Shown here: positions 16,816-25,325 of the stretch, one piece after another
How positions within the stretch are numbered: position 1 is the stretch's first letter
Layout: the number at the start of each line of letters is the position of its first letter
Assembly (NCBI GenBank): GCA_902792085.1
Contig: CADAYE010000007.1
Coordinates: 109,146-173,145, forward strand
Direction: 5' to 3'
From: an uncultured bacterium
GTDB taxonomy: Bacteria > Cyanobacteriota > Vampirovibrionia > Gastranaerophilales > Gastranaerophilaceae
DNA length: 64,000 nucleotides
Program-made: the position numbers and the translations under genes
The notes under the pieces: model-generated
The model's database searches: none
What the model was told of the DNA's origin: nothing
What the model saw: the letters and a program-made list of their open reading frames with translations, nothing else

Positions 16816-18915
16816 ATGATTTCTTATATGATATGTGTTTGTCTTATAGTTTGGCTTGCCATTATACAAAATCAGGTCAGTGATTTGTCTGCAAGTGTAG
16901 AAAAGATTAAAAAATATTTTTGGGAACAAAAATCACTTGGATTACCTGAGTCTAATGAACAAACTTCTTCTCCTGCGCAGATGCCTGTATCTGAAATGCC
17001 TTCTGAATCTATACAAGATGTTACACCTGAACCTCAACCTGAGCAAACTTATCAGGAATCTTCTCCGACATTTGAAATTCATGATAAAATTCAGGAAAGT
17101 TTTGATATACAAAAGGCTTTGCTTGGGAATATTTTTAATAAAATTGGTGCAATTGCCATTATTGTTGCCTTGATTATATTTATAAAACTTGTTTCACCAT
17201 ATATTGTTATAACTCCGCTTATGAAAGTAATATTTGCTTATTTTGCAGGATTAGGGCTTGTTGGCGGAGGTTTTTATCTGCACAGAAAAGAAAATCTGAA
17301 AAATTATGCAGAAGTTATGCTTGGAACAGGATTTGCGGATTTATTCATAACAACTTTTTGTGCATACACAATATTCGATTTTCTGAATACTCCGACTGTA
17401 ATTGCAATAGGCACCGTTCTTTTGATTGTAACTTATCTGGTTGCGGATAAAATGAAAACTCTTTCTATGCTTATTATCGGGTTAATCGGTGCGTATCTTA
17501 CCCCGTTTTGTGCAAAAGCGGGAACTCATGCTGTTCTGTCTTATGTAATTTTTATAAATATGTTGTCAGTGATATTTACAATGAGGAATAAAAGTACAAA
17601 TTGGGTGAATATTATTAATTTGTTTATGTCAATGTTGGTGTTCCTTTGCTATTCTTACGGCAGTACTATGAGTATTGTTTATCCTTTAATTTTGTGGGGA
17701 ACTTATATAATTTATGATGTTCTGCGCGAAAAAGATAACGATATAGATAATGTTGTATGTTATATAAATTACGGAATTTTGACATTGTTTTCAGTAATTA
17801 TATTCAAAGATGCATATAATTATCTTGCAATTTTACTTGGTGTAACGGCATTGTGTTATTTTGGTTTGTCATTTTATTCAAGAAAACTTGAAAACAATTT
17901 ATACAGATTTTATGAATATTCGGCAATTGTGAATGTTTGGCTTGTGGTATTTTTCCTTTTAAATACTTTTCAAAGTGCAATTGCTTGGTCAATTTTGGCT
18001 TTGGGAATTACATATATTGTTCAAAGGTTTGATGTAAAACATTTAAAAGGCGGGCTTATTTGGTATTATTCAACCGCAACTATTGCTGTTTTGAGTGCAA
18101 AATACTCGGGCGAAAATTGTCTTATAACCGCTTATACTCCGATATTTAATGTCAGAACACTTCTTTTTGCGTTTCCTGTTTTGTCGATGATTACTTCTGC
18201 ATTTGTTTTCAAGAAGAATAATCTTAAGATGTATAATTTGCTTTTGTTCAGCGGTTTGTCGCTTGGTTATGTTTATCTGACAGGAGAAATAAATTCTATC
18301 TTGTCACAGACTGCAAAAGATAGTGACATGCTTGATTTTAACAGAGGTATGATAAATATAATAATAGGTTTTGTTTATGCTCTTAATACAAAACGACTTG
18401 GAAAAACTAATGATTCAAAACTCTTTGATATTGTAGGATTTATAATGTTCGAGATATCATTGTTGGCTTTGATGATTTGTTCATATTTTTATTACGGTTC
18501 TTATATTGTACTGTTTAATATGAAGGTTTGTGCTTTTGCACTTGGCATTGCTGCGTGCTTTATATTCTCAAAATGGGATAATACGGATATTTACAAGTAT
18601 CTTGCTATAATTTTGGGGTTTTTGATTTGCCATAGCGAAAGTAATCAGATTTATGCACAAAATAAAGGCATGGAATATGTTATATCCCTTTCCTGGGTTT
18701 TGTATTCAGGAATTACAACTATTGCCGGAATATTAAGAAACAAAAAATACCTTATCAATACAGGTATTGCGCTAATTATACTTTCAATTTTGAGGATATT
18801 TATATATGACCTTGCGCATGTTGAAGCAATATTCAAACTTATTGCCTTTTTAGCACTTGGCATAATATTAATGCTTGTTTCTTATATTTACACAACTCAT
18901 AAAAACAAGCAGTAG
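16816..18915 (+). CDS. Polytopic membrane protein, DUF2339-like
   Basis: 699 residues. An N-terminal anchor plus a short coiled coil (VSDLSASVEKIKKYF) is followed by a Pro/Glu/Ser-rich linker (about 45-95). From residue 110 to the end there are some 18-20 hydrophobic helices, starting with GNIFNKIGAIAIIVALIIFIK. This plan, including the KIG start of the membrane part, matches the DUF2339 family, whose function is not established. A strong GGAGGG site precedes the ATG and a TATAAT lies about 20 bases earlier, so it can be expressed apart from nth. Confidence 0.75.
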   Translation: MISYMICVCLIVWLAIIQNQVSDLSASVEKIKKYFWEQKSLGLPESNEQTSSPAQMPVSEMPSESIQDVTPEPQPEQTYQESSPTFEIHDKIQESFDIQKALLGNIFNKIGAIAIIVALIIFIKLVSPYIVITPLMKVIFAYFAGLGLVGGGFYLHRKENLKNYAEVMLGTGFADLFITTFCAYTIFDFLNTPTVIAIGTVLLIVTYLVADKMKTLSMLIIGLIGAYLTPFCAKAGTHAVLSYVIFINMLSVIFTMRNKSTNWVNIINLFMSMLVFLCYSYGSTMSIVYPLILWGTYIIYDVLREKDNDIDNVVCYINYGILTLFSVIIFKDAYNYLAILLGVTALCYFGLSFYSRKLENNLYRFYEYSAIVNVWLVVFFLLNTFQSAIAWSILALGITYIVQRFDVKHLKGGLIWYYSTATIAVLSAKYSGENCLITAYTPIFNVRTLLFAFPVLSMITSAFVFKKNNLKMYNLLLFSGLSLGYVYLTGEINSILSQTAKDSDMLDFNRGMINIIIGFVYALNTKRLGKTNDSKLFDIVGFIMFEISLLALMICSYFYYGSYIVLFNMKVCAFALGIAACFIFSKWDNTDIYKYLAIILGFLICHSESNQIYAQNKGMEYVISLSWVLYSGITTIAGILRNKKYLINTGIALIILSILRIFIYDLAHVEAIFKLIAFLALGIILMLVSYIYTTHKNKQ

Positions 18916-18941
18916 CAACTGTATATATGGTATAGAAAATA

Positions 18942-18969
18942 TTGCAAGAAAATATTTTTGAGTTAAAAT
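18942..18969 (+). promoter_or_regulatory. Promoter of the acyl-CoA synthetase gene
   Basis: TTGCAA, 16 bases, TAAAAT. It lies 35 bases before the start codon chosen at 19005, leaving room for a short leader with its own ribosome binding site. Confidence 0.5.
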
Positions 18970-19004
18970 ATTCTATGAAAAAGAGAGATATAAGGGAATT
19001 ATGT

Positions 19005-20693
19005 ATGAAACAGAAGTATGAAAATATTTTTACACTACTTGAAGAAACTACTATAAAAAATCAGAAAAAAGTTGCTTTGGGTATGAAAAATCTTTGGGGA
19101 TGGAATGAATTTACATACAAAGGTCTGAGCCTTCTGGCTGAAAGATTAGGGGCTTATTTAATAAATGATTTGCAAATTCCAAAGGGTGAAAAACTTGCAA
19201 TATTATCAGAATCTTTGCCTGAATACGGAGTTTGTGTATTTGGTTCTGTCTTGGCAGGTTTGACGATTGTTCCGTTGGACAACAAATTAACGATTTATGA
19301 ATTGACATCAATTCTTTCAAGTTGCGAGCCGACTGTTTTGATGTGTTCAAGCAAAAATTACGCTAAAGCAAAAGAATTGCAGGGTAAAATTCCGTCAATC
19401 AAGCATATAATTTTAATGGAAGCATGCGAACATGAAAGCAAAGATACTCCGAGTTTGTATTCAATTCCGGCTAATTATAGTGCAAAATGGCGCAGACGCC
19501 CTTTGAATGATACTGCTTTGATTATTTATACATCAGGTACAACCGGTGCGCCAAAAGGGGTTCAGACGACTTATAAAAATATGCTTGCGCAAATGTATGG
19601 TATGAGAAAAATTTTAAAAAGCATGATGCCTAAAAATAAAGAAATGCGTTTGTTGTCGATTTTGCCGATGAATCATTTGTTTGAATTGACTGTCGGATTT
19701 TTTACAATGCTTACGCATGGTTATTCCGTTTACTATACAAGCAGTTTGAAACCGAAAGATTGTCTTGATATTATGCAGGAGAAAAAAATCAGATTTATGG
19801 TTACTGTACCTGCGTTTTTAAAACTTTTGAAATCGCATTTTGAATCTGAAATAAATAAAAAATCTCCAATGTATAAGTTTATGTATAATTTTAAATATCA
19901 TTTGGCAAAATTTATGCCGTTTATAATAAGACGCTTGATGTTCAGAACTATTCACAGATTGTACGGCAGACATTTTTACGGCTATATTTCAGGTGGTGCG
20001 CCGTTAGATCCTATTGTAGGAGCGTGGTTCAAAAGAATCGGTGTAAGAATATTCCAGGGGTATGGTTTATCGGAAACAAGCCCTGTTGTTTCAATGTGTT
20101 ATAACCCAAATCAGGATAATACCCGTTCTGTTGGTCCGATTTTGGATTCTTATGATGCAAAAATCGACCCTGACACAGGCGAATTGCTTGTCAAAGGTCC
20201 TTCTGTAATGAAAGGTTATTACGGCAGACAGGATTTGACAGACGAAGTTTTAGAACCGGAAGGCTGGTTCCATACAGGTGATATTGCAGAAATTCGTAAC
20301 GGACTTTTGTATATCACAGGCAGAATTAAAAATATGATAGTTTTATCAGGCGGTAAAAAAGTATTTCCTGAAGAAGTTGAAACCGTATTGCAGCAGAGTG
20401 ATAATTTCTCGGAAGTTTGTGTCGTCGGTATGCCAAAATCAGGCGGTGAAAAAGACGGATGTGAAGAAATTGTTGCCGTAATTGTTCCAAGTGCAGATTA
20501 TGCTTCAACTTTTGAGAATGAAGAAAAACTTGAAAGTGCGGTTAAGGCGGAAGTAAAACAACTTTCTCATCAACTTGCACCGTATAAACGACCAATAAAT
20601 ATCGTGGTCAGAACTCAAACCCTGCCAAGAACGGCAACAAGCAAAATTAAACGCAAAGAAGTCAAAGCACTTTTGAGTGAATGTGTGAAGTAA
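19005..20693 (+). CDS. Long-chain acyl-CoA synthetase / AMP-dependent ligase
   Basis: 562 residues, normal for the ANL superfamily. The AMP-binding P-loop is ALIIYTSGTTGAPKGVQTTYKN; further motifs are YGLSETSPV, GWFHTGDIAEI and the hinge region ITGRIKNMIVLSGGKKVFPEEVE. The C-terminal catalytic lysine lies in LPRTATSKIKRKEV. It should activate a fatty acid to acyl-CoA (or acyl-ACP) on the cytoplasmic membrane. The ATG at 19005 is chosen because AAGGGA lies seven bases upstream; in-frame starts at 18942 and 18975 fall on the predicted promoter or start point. The precise substrate is not readable from sequence. Confidence 0.9.
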   Translation: MKQKYENIFTLLEETTIKNQKKVALGMKNLWGWNEFTYKGLSLLAERLGAYLINDLQIPKGEKLAILSESLPEYGVCVFGSVLAGLTIVPLDNKLTIYELTSILSSCEPTVLMCSSKNYAKAKELQGKIPSIKHIILMEACEHESKDTPSLYSIPANYSAKWRRRPLNDTALIIYTSGTTGAPKGVQTTYKNMLAQMYGMRKILKSMMPKNKEMRLLSILPMNHLFELTVGFFTMLTHGYSVYYTSSLKPKDCLDIMQEKKIRFMVTVPAFLKLLKSHFESEINKKSPMYKFMYNFKYHLAKFMPFIIRRLMFRTIHRLYGRHFYGYISGGAPLDPIVGAWFKRIGVRIFQGYGLSETSPVVSMCYNPNQDNTRSVGPILDSYDAKIDPDTGELLVKGPSVMKGYYGRQDLTDEVLEPEGWFHTGDIAEIRNGLLYITGRIKNMIVLSGGKKVFPEEVETVLQQSDNFSEVCVVGMPKSGGEKDGCEEIVAVIVPSADYASTFENEEKLESAVKAEVKQLSHQLAPYKRPINIVVRTQTLPRTATSKIKRKEVKALLSECVK

Positions 20694-20732
20694 GAATTAT
20701 ACATTGTAGTTTTGTTTGTTAGTGGTATAATA

Positions 20733-20830
20733 GTTTTGTTGTTGGGTTAGTAAACCCAACCTACATCAATCAACGCTTCATATCTTTCCCCTCGCCCACA
20801 GAATCATTAGGGTGGGAGAGGGAAGAAAAT
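20733..20830. repeat. Palindromic repeats downstream of the acyl-CoA synthetase gene
   Basis: A GTTGGGTTAGTAAACCCAAC hairpin followed by CTACATC, then a CCCCTCGCCCAC..GGGTGGGAGAGGG palindrome. Both are of the same general types as repeats elsewhere in the window. They fill the beginning of the 524-base gap before tRNA-Pro; no gene is visible in that gap. Confidence 0.55.
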
Positions 20831-20889
20831 CAAAACGAGGTACGAGTTTATGATTTTCTGGTGAGGGAATGAGTGGTAACGCGCACGCT

Positions 20890-21228
20890 GAAACGACAGT
20901 TTCGGTGTAAAATATAAAAAGATCCTGAAACAAGTTCAGGATGACAATATCGGGATGTGCACTCTGCCGAACAAAAAGTTGACTAAATGTCAAGTTTTTG
21001 TGAGAGGGGTAGCGCACCCACCGAAACGACAGTTTCGGTGTAAAATATAAAAAGATCCTGAAACAAGTTCAGGATGACAATATCGGGATGTAGCACTCTG
21101 CCGAACAAAAAGTTGACTAAATGTCAAGTTTTTGTGAGAGGGGTCGCGCACCCACCGAAACGATAGTTTCGGTGTAAAATATAAAAAGATCCTGAAACAA
21201 GTTCAGGATGACAATATCGGGATGTAGC
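20890..21228 (+). repeat. Tandem ~133-bp repeat, three copies, the last running into tRNA-Pro
   Basis: Units start at 20890, 21023 and 21157, so the period is 133-134 bp, and copies are almost identical. Each unit contains a CCGAAAC..GTTTCGG hairpin, the GATCCTGAAACAAGTTCAGG hairpin and, in copies 1 and 2, a TTGACTAAATGTCAA hairpin. The first bases of tRNA-Pro (CGGGATG) occur at 20951 and 21084, and in copy 3 at 21218, where the real tRNA begins. The duplication therefore included the tRNA 5' end. Confidence 0.85.
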
Positions 21229-21291
21229 GCAGCTTGGTAGCGCACAACGTTCGGGACGTTGGGGTCGCAGGTTCAAATCCTGTCATCCCGA
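21218..21291 (+). tRNA. tRNA-Pro (anticodon CGG)
   Basis: 74 bases folding as a standard cloverleaf: acceptor CGGGATG / CATCCCG, D arm GCGC..GCGC, anticodon stem CAACG / CGTTG with loop TTCGGGA (anticodon CGG), and T arm with GGTTCAAATCC. The 3' CCA is not encoded. Its 5' end is duplicated in the tandem repeat just upstream. Confidence 0.95.
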
Positions 21292-21298
21292 TTTTTTT

Positions 21299-21327
21299 TA
21301 AAGACTAACGATGGTTAGTCTTTTTTA
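21299..21327 (+). terminator. Terminator of tRNA-Pro
   Basis: AAAGACTAAC / GTTAGTCTTT hairpin with a GATG loop followed by TTT, starting 9 bases after the tRNA. Confidence 0.85.
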
Positions 21328-21384
21328 GTAAAAAGTCATTTGTCATTCTGAATTTATTTCAGAATTTTAAACGGCTTTTTATAA

Positions 21385-22188
21385 TTATCTGTAATCCGCA
21401 AACTCCACATATTTTTTTAAATTTTGGCAGATAGTTTTAAATTCTTCATTTGTGTAGGTTTGTTCATTTAATAATTTTTTGTCTAAAATTTCAGACGGAA
21501 CAAATTTTTGCAGATAGTATCTTTTTGCTCCCTTAATCATTTGTCCGATTTTGTTAAAATCATCATACGATAATTGAGATTTCAGTACAGTTGTGCGAAA
21601 TTCGTAATCAATTTTGCTTTGCATAATAAGTGCTATTGATTTTTGGATGTTATTTAAAACAAAATTTACCCTTTCTCTTACTCCCTCTTTCTCGGAGAGG
21701 GAAACAATATTTACAATTTGCGGGTATTTTTTTAAAGGGGCTTTGATATCCATGGCGATATAATCAAGCAGATCATCTTTTATAAGATTTTGAATTATTT
21801 GTGGATTAGTTCCGTTTGTGTCGAGTTTTACTTCAAACCCCATTTGCTTTATTTCTTTTATAAAATCGTAAAGCCCTGATTGAAGTGTAGGTTCTCCGCC
21901 TGTAATTACAACTCCGTCAAGTTTGCCGATACGAGTTTGAAGAAAAGAGAAGAAATCTTTGGCACTCTCCCCTTTAGAGGTGAGATGCAAATGAGTTTTA
22001 GAGTTTATACCCCACCCTGAAATCACAGATTTCAACCCTCCCTCAAGGGGTGGGTATGCTAATAATGACGGATTATGACAATATCCGCAGCGAAAGTTAC
22101 AGCCTTGCGTAAAAACGATGGCTGCAACTTTGCTCGGAAAATCAACTAATGTGGTTTTTTGTATTCCGCCGATTATGAACAACAGCAC
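21385..22188 (-). CDS. nrdG: Anaerobic ribonucleotide reductase activating protein (radical SAM)
   Basis: 267 residues. The radical-SAM cluster motif is CNFRCGYCHNP and the SAM-binding block is GVVITGGEPTLQSG. LDTNGTNP and YIAMDIKAPLKKY match the longer NrdG-like activases. It generates the glycyl radical on NrdD. The GTG start overlaps the end of nrdD by 16 bases, so the two are coupled. Two parts look foreign: about residues 45-77 (PPLEGGLKSVISGWGINSK and following) and a shorter stretch, SLSEKEGVRERVN. Both are encoded by DNA resembling the dispersed intergenic palindromes. The frame stays open across them, so the gene is probably functional with inserted peptides. Confidence 0.9.
   Translation of the reverse strand: MLLFIIGGIQKTTLVDFPSKVAAIVFTQGCNFRCGYCHNPSLLAYPPLEGGLKSVISGWGINSKTHLHLTSKGESAKDFFSFLQTRIGKLDGVVITGGEPTLQSGLYDFIKEIKQMGFEVKLDTNGTNPQIIQNLIKDDLLDYIAMDIKAPLKKYPQIVNIVSLSEKEGVRERVNFVLNNIQKSIALIMQSKIDYEFRTTVLKSQLSYDDFNKIGQMIKGAKRYYLQKFVPSEILDKKLLNEQTYTNEEFKTICQNLKKYVEFADYR
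21961..22056. repeat. Dispersed palindromic repeat inside nrdG, in frame
   Basis: The DNA contains CCCACCCTGAAATC..GATTTCAACCC and CTCCCTCAAGGGGTGGG, the same sort of palindrome seen between genes near 62030-62115 (CCCACCCCAACCCTCCCTC). It also contains a CTCTCCCCTTTAGAGG hairpin. It adds about 30 codons without breaking the nrdG frame, at a position where other NrdG-like proteins have a short loop. Confidence 0.6.
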
Positions 22189-24305
22189 ATCTCCGCTTTT
22201 GTCATATCAAAGGTCTTGCGGTTTTTAAATTCTGCTTTTTTACCTTTGTTCCACTGTTTAACGGGTCGAATGTAACCTACAATTCTTGAATATATTTCAC
22301 ATTCGCTTTTGCAGTCAGGACAGGTTTGATGTTCCCCTGCGACATAGCCGTGAGTAGGGCAGACTGAAAAAGTCGGGGAAAAAGTAAAATACGGTAAATG
22401 ATAATTATTGCAAATCTTTCTTACAAGATTTTTCATGGTGTTAATATCATTTATTCTTTCCCCTGCAAAAATATGGACAACCGTTCCGCCTGTGTATTTT
22501 GTCTGCAAATCGTCCTGATGGTCAAGGAGTTCAAAAATATCATCAGTACAATTTACCGGCAGTTGAGTTGAATTTGAGTAATACGGTTCTGCTCCTTGGT
22601 TGTAGTATTCTTCGTCATTAGCACATTTGATATCAATAAGATTTTTCTTATCTAATTTTGCCAGACGATAACTTGTACCCTCTGCAGGAGTAGCCTCCAA
22701 ATTGTAATTATTGCCTGTTTCTTCCTGAAATTTAACTATTATATCTCTCATATAATCCATTACTTCTACTGCAAAATCGTGACCTTTTTTATCTGCAATA
22801 GAGCAGTTTAAAAGATTTTCACAGGCTTCGTTCATCCCGACCAAACCTATGGTTGAAAAATGATTTTTCCAATAAACACCAAACCTTGCTTTAATATCTC
22901 TCAAATAAAATTTTGTATATGGATATAACCCGCCGTCAGTCAAGCGTTCAAGAAGTTTGCGCTTAATTTCAAGTGATTCTTTTGCTATTACCATTCTGTC
23001 TTTCAGAACGGTAAAAAATTCGTCTTTAGAGTTAGTTTGATATGCGATTTTGGGTAAGTTTATTGTAACAACGCCTATTGAGCCCGTTAAAGGATTAGAA
23101 CCGAATAAACCGCCTCCTCTGTATTCAAGTTGTCTGTTATCAATTCTCAAACGACAGCACATTGAACGGGCATCTTCAGGGTTCATATCAGAATTTACAA
23201 AGTTTGAAAAATAAGGAATCCCGTATTTTGCGCTCATTTCCCAAAGTCCGTCCAAGTCAGGATTATCCCAGTCAAAATCTTTTGTGATGTTGTAGGTCGG
23301 AATTGGGAATGTAAACACTCTGCCTGAAGCATCACCTTCCATCATAACTTCAAAAAATGCTTTATTTATCATGTTCATTTCGTTTTGAAATTCGCCGTAG
23401 GTTTCTTCTTTCATTTCTCCGCCAATTATTATGCACTGGTCTTTATAATAAGACGGAACAGTCAAATCCATTGTTACATTAGAAAACGGGGTCTGAAATC
23501 CGACACGAGTCGGAACATTCATATTGAACACAAATTCCTGCAAAGCCTGTTTTACTTGTACATAATTTAATCCGTCATATCTTACAAACGGAGCAAGCAG
23601 GGTATCAAAGTTTGAAAATGCCTGAGCGCCTGCGCTTTCTCCCTGCATTGTATATAAGAAATTGACCATTTGTCCTAATGCAGTGCGAAAATGTTTAGCA
23701 GGTTTTGATGCAACTTTACCTTCTACACCTGTAAAACCTTCGGATAGTAAGTCTTTCAAATCCCAACCGACACAATAAACTGAAATTATATTCAAATCGT
23801 GAATGTGAATATCACCGTTTTCGTGCGCTTCTTTAATTTCGTTCGGGTAAATTTTATTCAGCCAGTAATTTTTACTCATAGCCGAAGCCAAATAGTTATT
23901 TAACCCTTGAATTGAATACCCCATATTAGAATTTTCATTCACCTGCCAGTCAAGTTGTTTTAAATAATCATCAACCATATTAATTGATGCGTTTTTGGCA
24001 AAATCTCTCATTTTGTTGTGCTGTTCACGGTAGAGAATATAAGATTTTGCCGTTTGTTTGTATTCTGAAGATAACAAAACTTTTTCAACAATATCCTGAA
24101 TTTCTTCCACCGTCGGCGCTTCAAGATTAGATTGTTTTTCTTTGACAAAATCATTGACGATTTTTATTACATTTTTAGTCAATCGTCTTGCGGTAAATTG
24201 ATCAATTTCTTTTGTAACATTTGATGCCTTACAAATGGCATTTGTGATTTTTTCGGAATCAAATTCGACAATTTGTCCGTCACGTTTGATAACTTTTTGT
24301 TGCAT
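22173..24305 (-). CDS. nrdD: Anaerobic (class III) ribonucleoside-triphosphate reductase
   Basis: 710 residues. An N-terminal ATP-cone (QQKVIKRDGQIVEFDSEKITNAI) is the allosteric domain and the large central barrel follows. The C-terminus has the zinc site CPTHGYVAGEHQTCPDCKSEC and the glycyl-radical loop RIVGYIRPVKQWNKGK. It makes deoxyribonucleotides without oxygen and needs NrdG. The ATG at 24305 is preceded by GGAGG at good spacing; a start 13 codons upstream would run into the riboswitch. It is controlled by a cobalamin riboswitch and its own promoter. Confidence 0.97.
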   Translation of the reverse strand: MQQKVIKRDGQIVEFDSEKITNAICKASNVTKEIDQFTARRLTKNVIKIVNDFVKEKQSNLEAPTVEEIQDIVEKVLLSSEYKQTAKSYILYREQHNKMRDFAKNASINMVDDYLKQLDWQVNENSNMGYSIQGLNNYLASAMSKNYWLNKIYPNEIKEAHENGDIHIHDLNIISVYCVGWDLKDLLSEGFTGVEGKVASKPAKHFRTALGQMVNFLYTMQGESAGAQAFSNFDTLLAPFVRYDGLNYVQVKQALQEFVFNMNVPTRVGFQTPFSNVTMDLTVPSYYKDQCIIIGGEMKEETYGEFQNEMNMINKAFFEVMMEGDASGRVFTFPIPTYNITKDFDWDNPDLDGLWEMSAKYGIPYFSNFVNSDMNPEDARSMCCRLRIDNRQLEYRGGGLFGSNPLTGSIGVVTINLPKIAYQTNSKDEFFTVLKDRMVIAKESLEIKRKLLERLTDGGLYPYTKFYLRDIKARFGVYWKNHFSTIGLVGMNEACENLLNCSIADKKGHDFAVEVMDYMRDIIVKFQEETGNNYNLEATPAEGTSYRLAKLDKKNLIDIKCANDEEYYNQGAEPYYSNSTQLPVNCTDDIFELLDHQDDLQTKYTGGTVVHIFAGERINDINTMKNLVRKICNNYHLPYFTFSPTFSVCPTHGYVAGEHQTCPDCKSECEIYSRIVGYIRPVKQWNKGKKAEFKNRKTFDMTKAEMCCCS

Positions 24306-24338
24306 AATAAAGCCTCCAGTCTCGTAAAGTAATAACAA

Positions 24339-24411
24339 AACCAATAAGCATTCCGACTTTAACGGCTGCGGACCAGTGAGGGACTTCCACCCATGCTTTC
24401 CTTATTTGGTT
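24339..24411 (-). promoter_or_regulatory. Cobalamin riboswitch (compact, class II/variant type) before nrdDG
   Basis: On the minus strand a 73-base element closes with a P1 stem (AACCAAATAAG with CTTATTGGTT). It contains, in order, GGAAAGCATGGGTGGAAGTC, CCTCACTGGTCCGCAGCCG and AGTCGGAATGC. These match the cobalamin-aptamer core (GGAAAG, GGTGnAAnTCC, the receptor loop region and the GAATGC end of short class II aptamers). It begins at the predicted transcription start and ends about 22 bases before the nrdD Shine-Dalgarno, so translational control is likely. Class III reductase does not use B12, so the expected logic is to switch it off when B12 is plentiful. Confidence 0.82.
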
Positions 24412-24416
24412 CCTTA

Positions 24417-24445
24417 ATTATAAAATAATTTTCCTCGCAGGTCAA
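24417..24445 (-). promoter_or_regulatory. Promoter of the riboswitch-nrdD-nrdG unit
   Basis: TTGACC, 17 bases, TATAAT on the minus strand. The expected start point coincides with the first base of the riboswitch P1 stem. It lies just after the pnuC stop codon. Confidence 0.8.
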
Positions 24446-24454
24446 TAAATCTTG

Positions 24455-25150
24455 TTATTGAATCTCTGTTTTTATTTCTTTATTCCAATTATGCAGAAAA
24501 TACAAACCCAAAATAAAGTAGGTTGACCACATAAGTATTGTTGCAAAACATTGAGAACCGTTAAAATACGCACCTGTCCACATAATTACGCACAACCCGT
24601 TCACAACAGTCCACAAATACCATTGTTCAATACATCTTTTTACGGTTAAAATAAATGCGATAACCGATAAAACGGTCGTGACAGAATCAATCAGCGGGTT
24701 TGAGTCCTCAAAATGTTTCAGTAAAAAATATCCGATTAGCGATAACAAAAATGCTCCGCTAAAATATAAAATTCTCTCTTTTTTTGATAATGCAGTTTTG
24801 TATATTTCCTGTTTGTCATGCTTGAGGTGTTTTTTCCACTTTGAAATTCCGACAAACTGCATAGGAAAATAATATAGCATATTAAGGCATAAATGTCCCC
24901 ATAGTTGAGTTTTAAATGAAATATACGAATAGCAGATATTAGATATCATTCCAAACATGTAGCATGAAATTTTGCCTTTGCCTGCCGTAATAGTTGCACA
25001 AATTCCGCAGATGGCACTAATTAATGCCGCAGTTTTATCTTTCATATAAATTGCAATAAGAGTAATGAGCAAAATTTCAAGCGGAAAAATAATTCTTTCG
25101 TATTTTCCCCAACCGCTTAACTCTCCTTTAGCAAATTCTAAAATGTTCAT
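24455..25150 (-). CDS. pnuC: Nicotinamide riboside (PnuC-family) transporter
   Basis: 231 residues with seven to eight hydrophobic segments, the usual PnuC size and topology. Recognisable blocks are GKGKISCYMFGMISNICYSY, LWGHLCLNMLYYFPMQFVG and the C-terminal QWYLWTVVNGLCVIMW. The family imports nicotinamide riboside or related vitamins by facilitated diffusion; the exact vitamin (riboside, thiamine, riboflavin) cannot be fixed from sequence. No aptamer is seen upstream. It is upstream of the nrdDG promoter but separately controlled. Confidence 0.88.
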   Translation of the reverse strand: MNILEFAKGELSGWGKYERIIFPLEILLITLIAIYMKDKTAALISAICGICATITAGKGKISCYMFGMISNICYSYISFKTQLWGHLCLNMLYYFPMQFVGISKWKKHLKHDKQEIYKTALSKKERILYFSGAFLLSLIGYFLLKHFEDSNPLIDSVTTVLSVIAFILTVKRCIEQWYLWTVVNGLCVIMWTGAYFNGSQCFATILMWSTYFILGLYFLHNWNKEIKTEIQ

Positions 25151-25202
25151 GGTTTAATTGTATCATAAAGTATAGTGTTAAAGCAGTTGTTATATAATCC
25201 TC

Positions 25203-25300
25203 ATGTCATTGCGAGGAGCAAAGTGACGAAGCAATCCACATACTCATTTTAAATAAAAGGCTGGATTGCCGCGCCCTATCGGGCTCACAATAACAAACAC
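25203..25300. repeat. Dispersed palindromic repeat (GTCATTGCGAGGAG type)
   Basis: GTCATTGCGAGGAGCAAAGT and GACGAAGCAATCCA are answered by the inverted CTGGATTGCCGCGC..GGGCTCACAATAAC, making a long imperfect palindrome. The same core lies inside MITE family A. It fills most of the gap between pnuC and the next plus-strand gene. Confidence 0.65.
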
Positions 25301-25325
25301 TAAAATAATCTAACAGAAATTTGAA

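Noticed and set aside
20778..21017. A 79-codon minus-strand frame
   Set aside because: It covers hairpin repeats and part of the tandem repeat before tRNA-Pro; no ribosome binding site and no protein-like pattern.
20890..21228. CRISPR array
   Set aside because: The units are ~133 bp, nearly identical along their full length and have no unique spacers; no cas genes are in the window.
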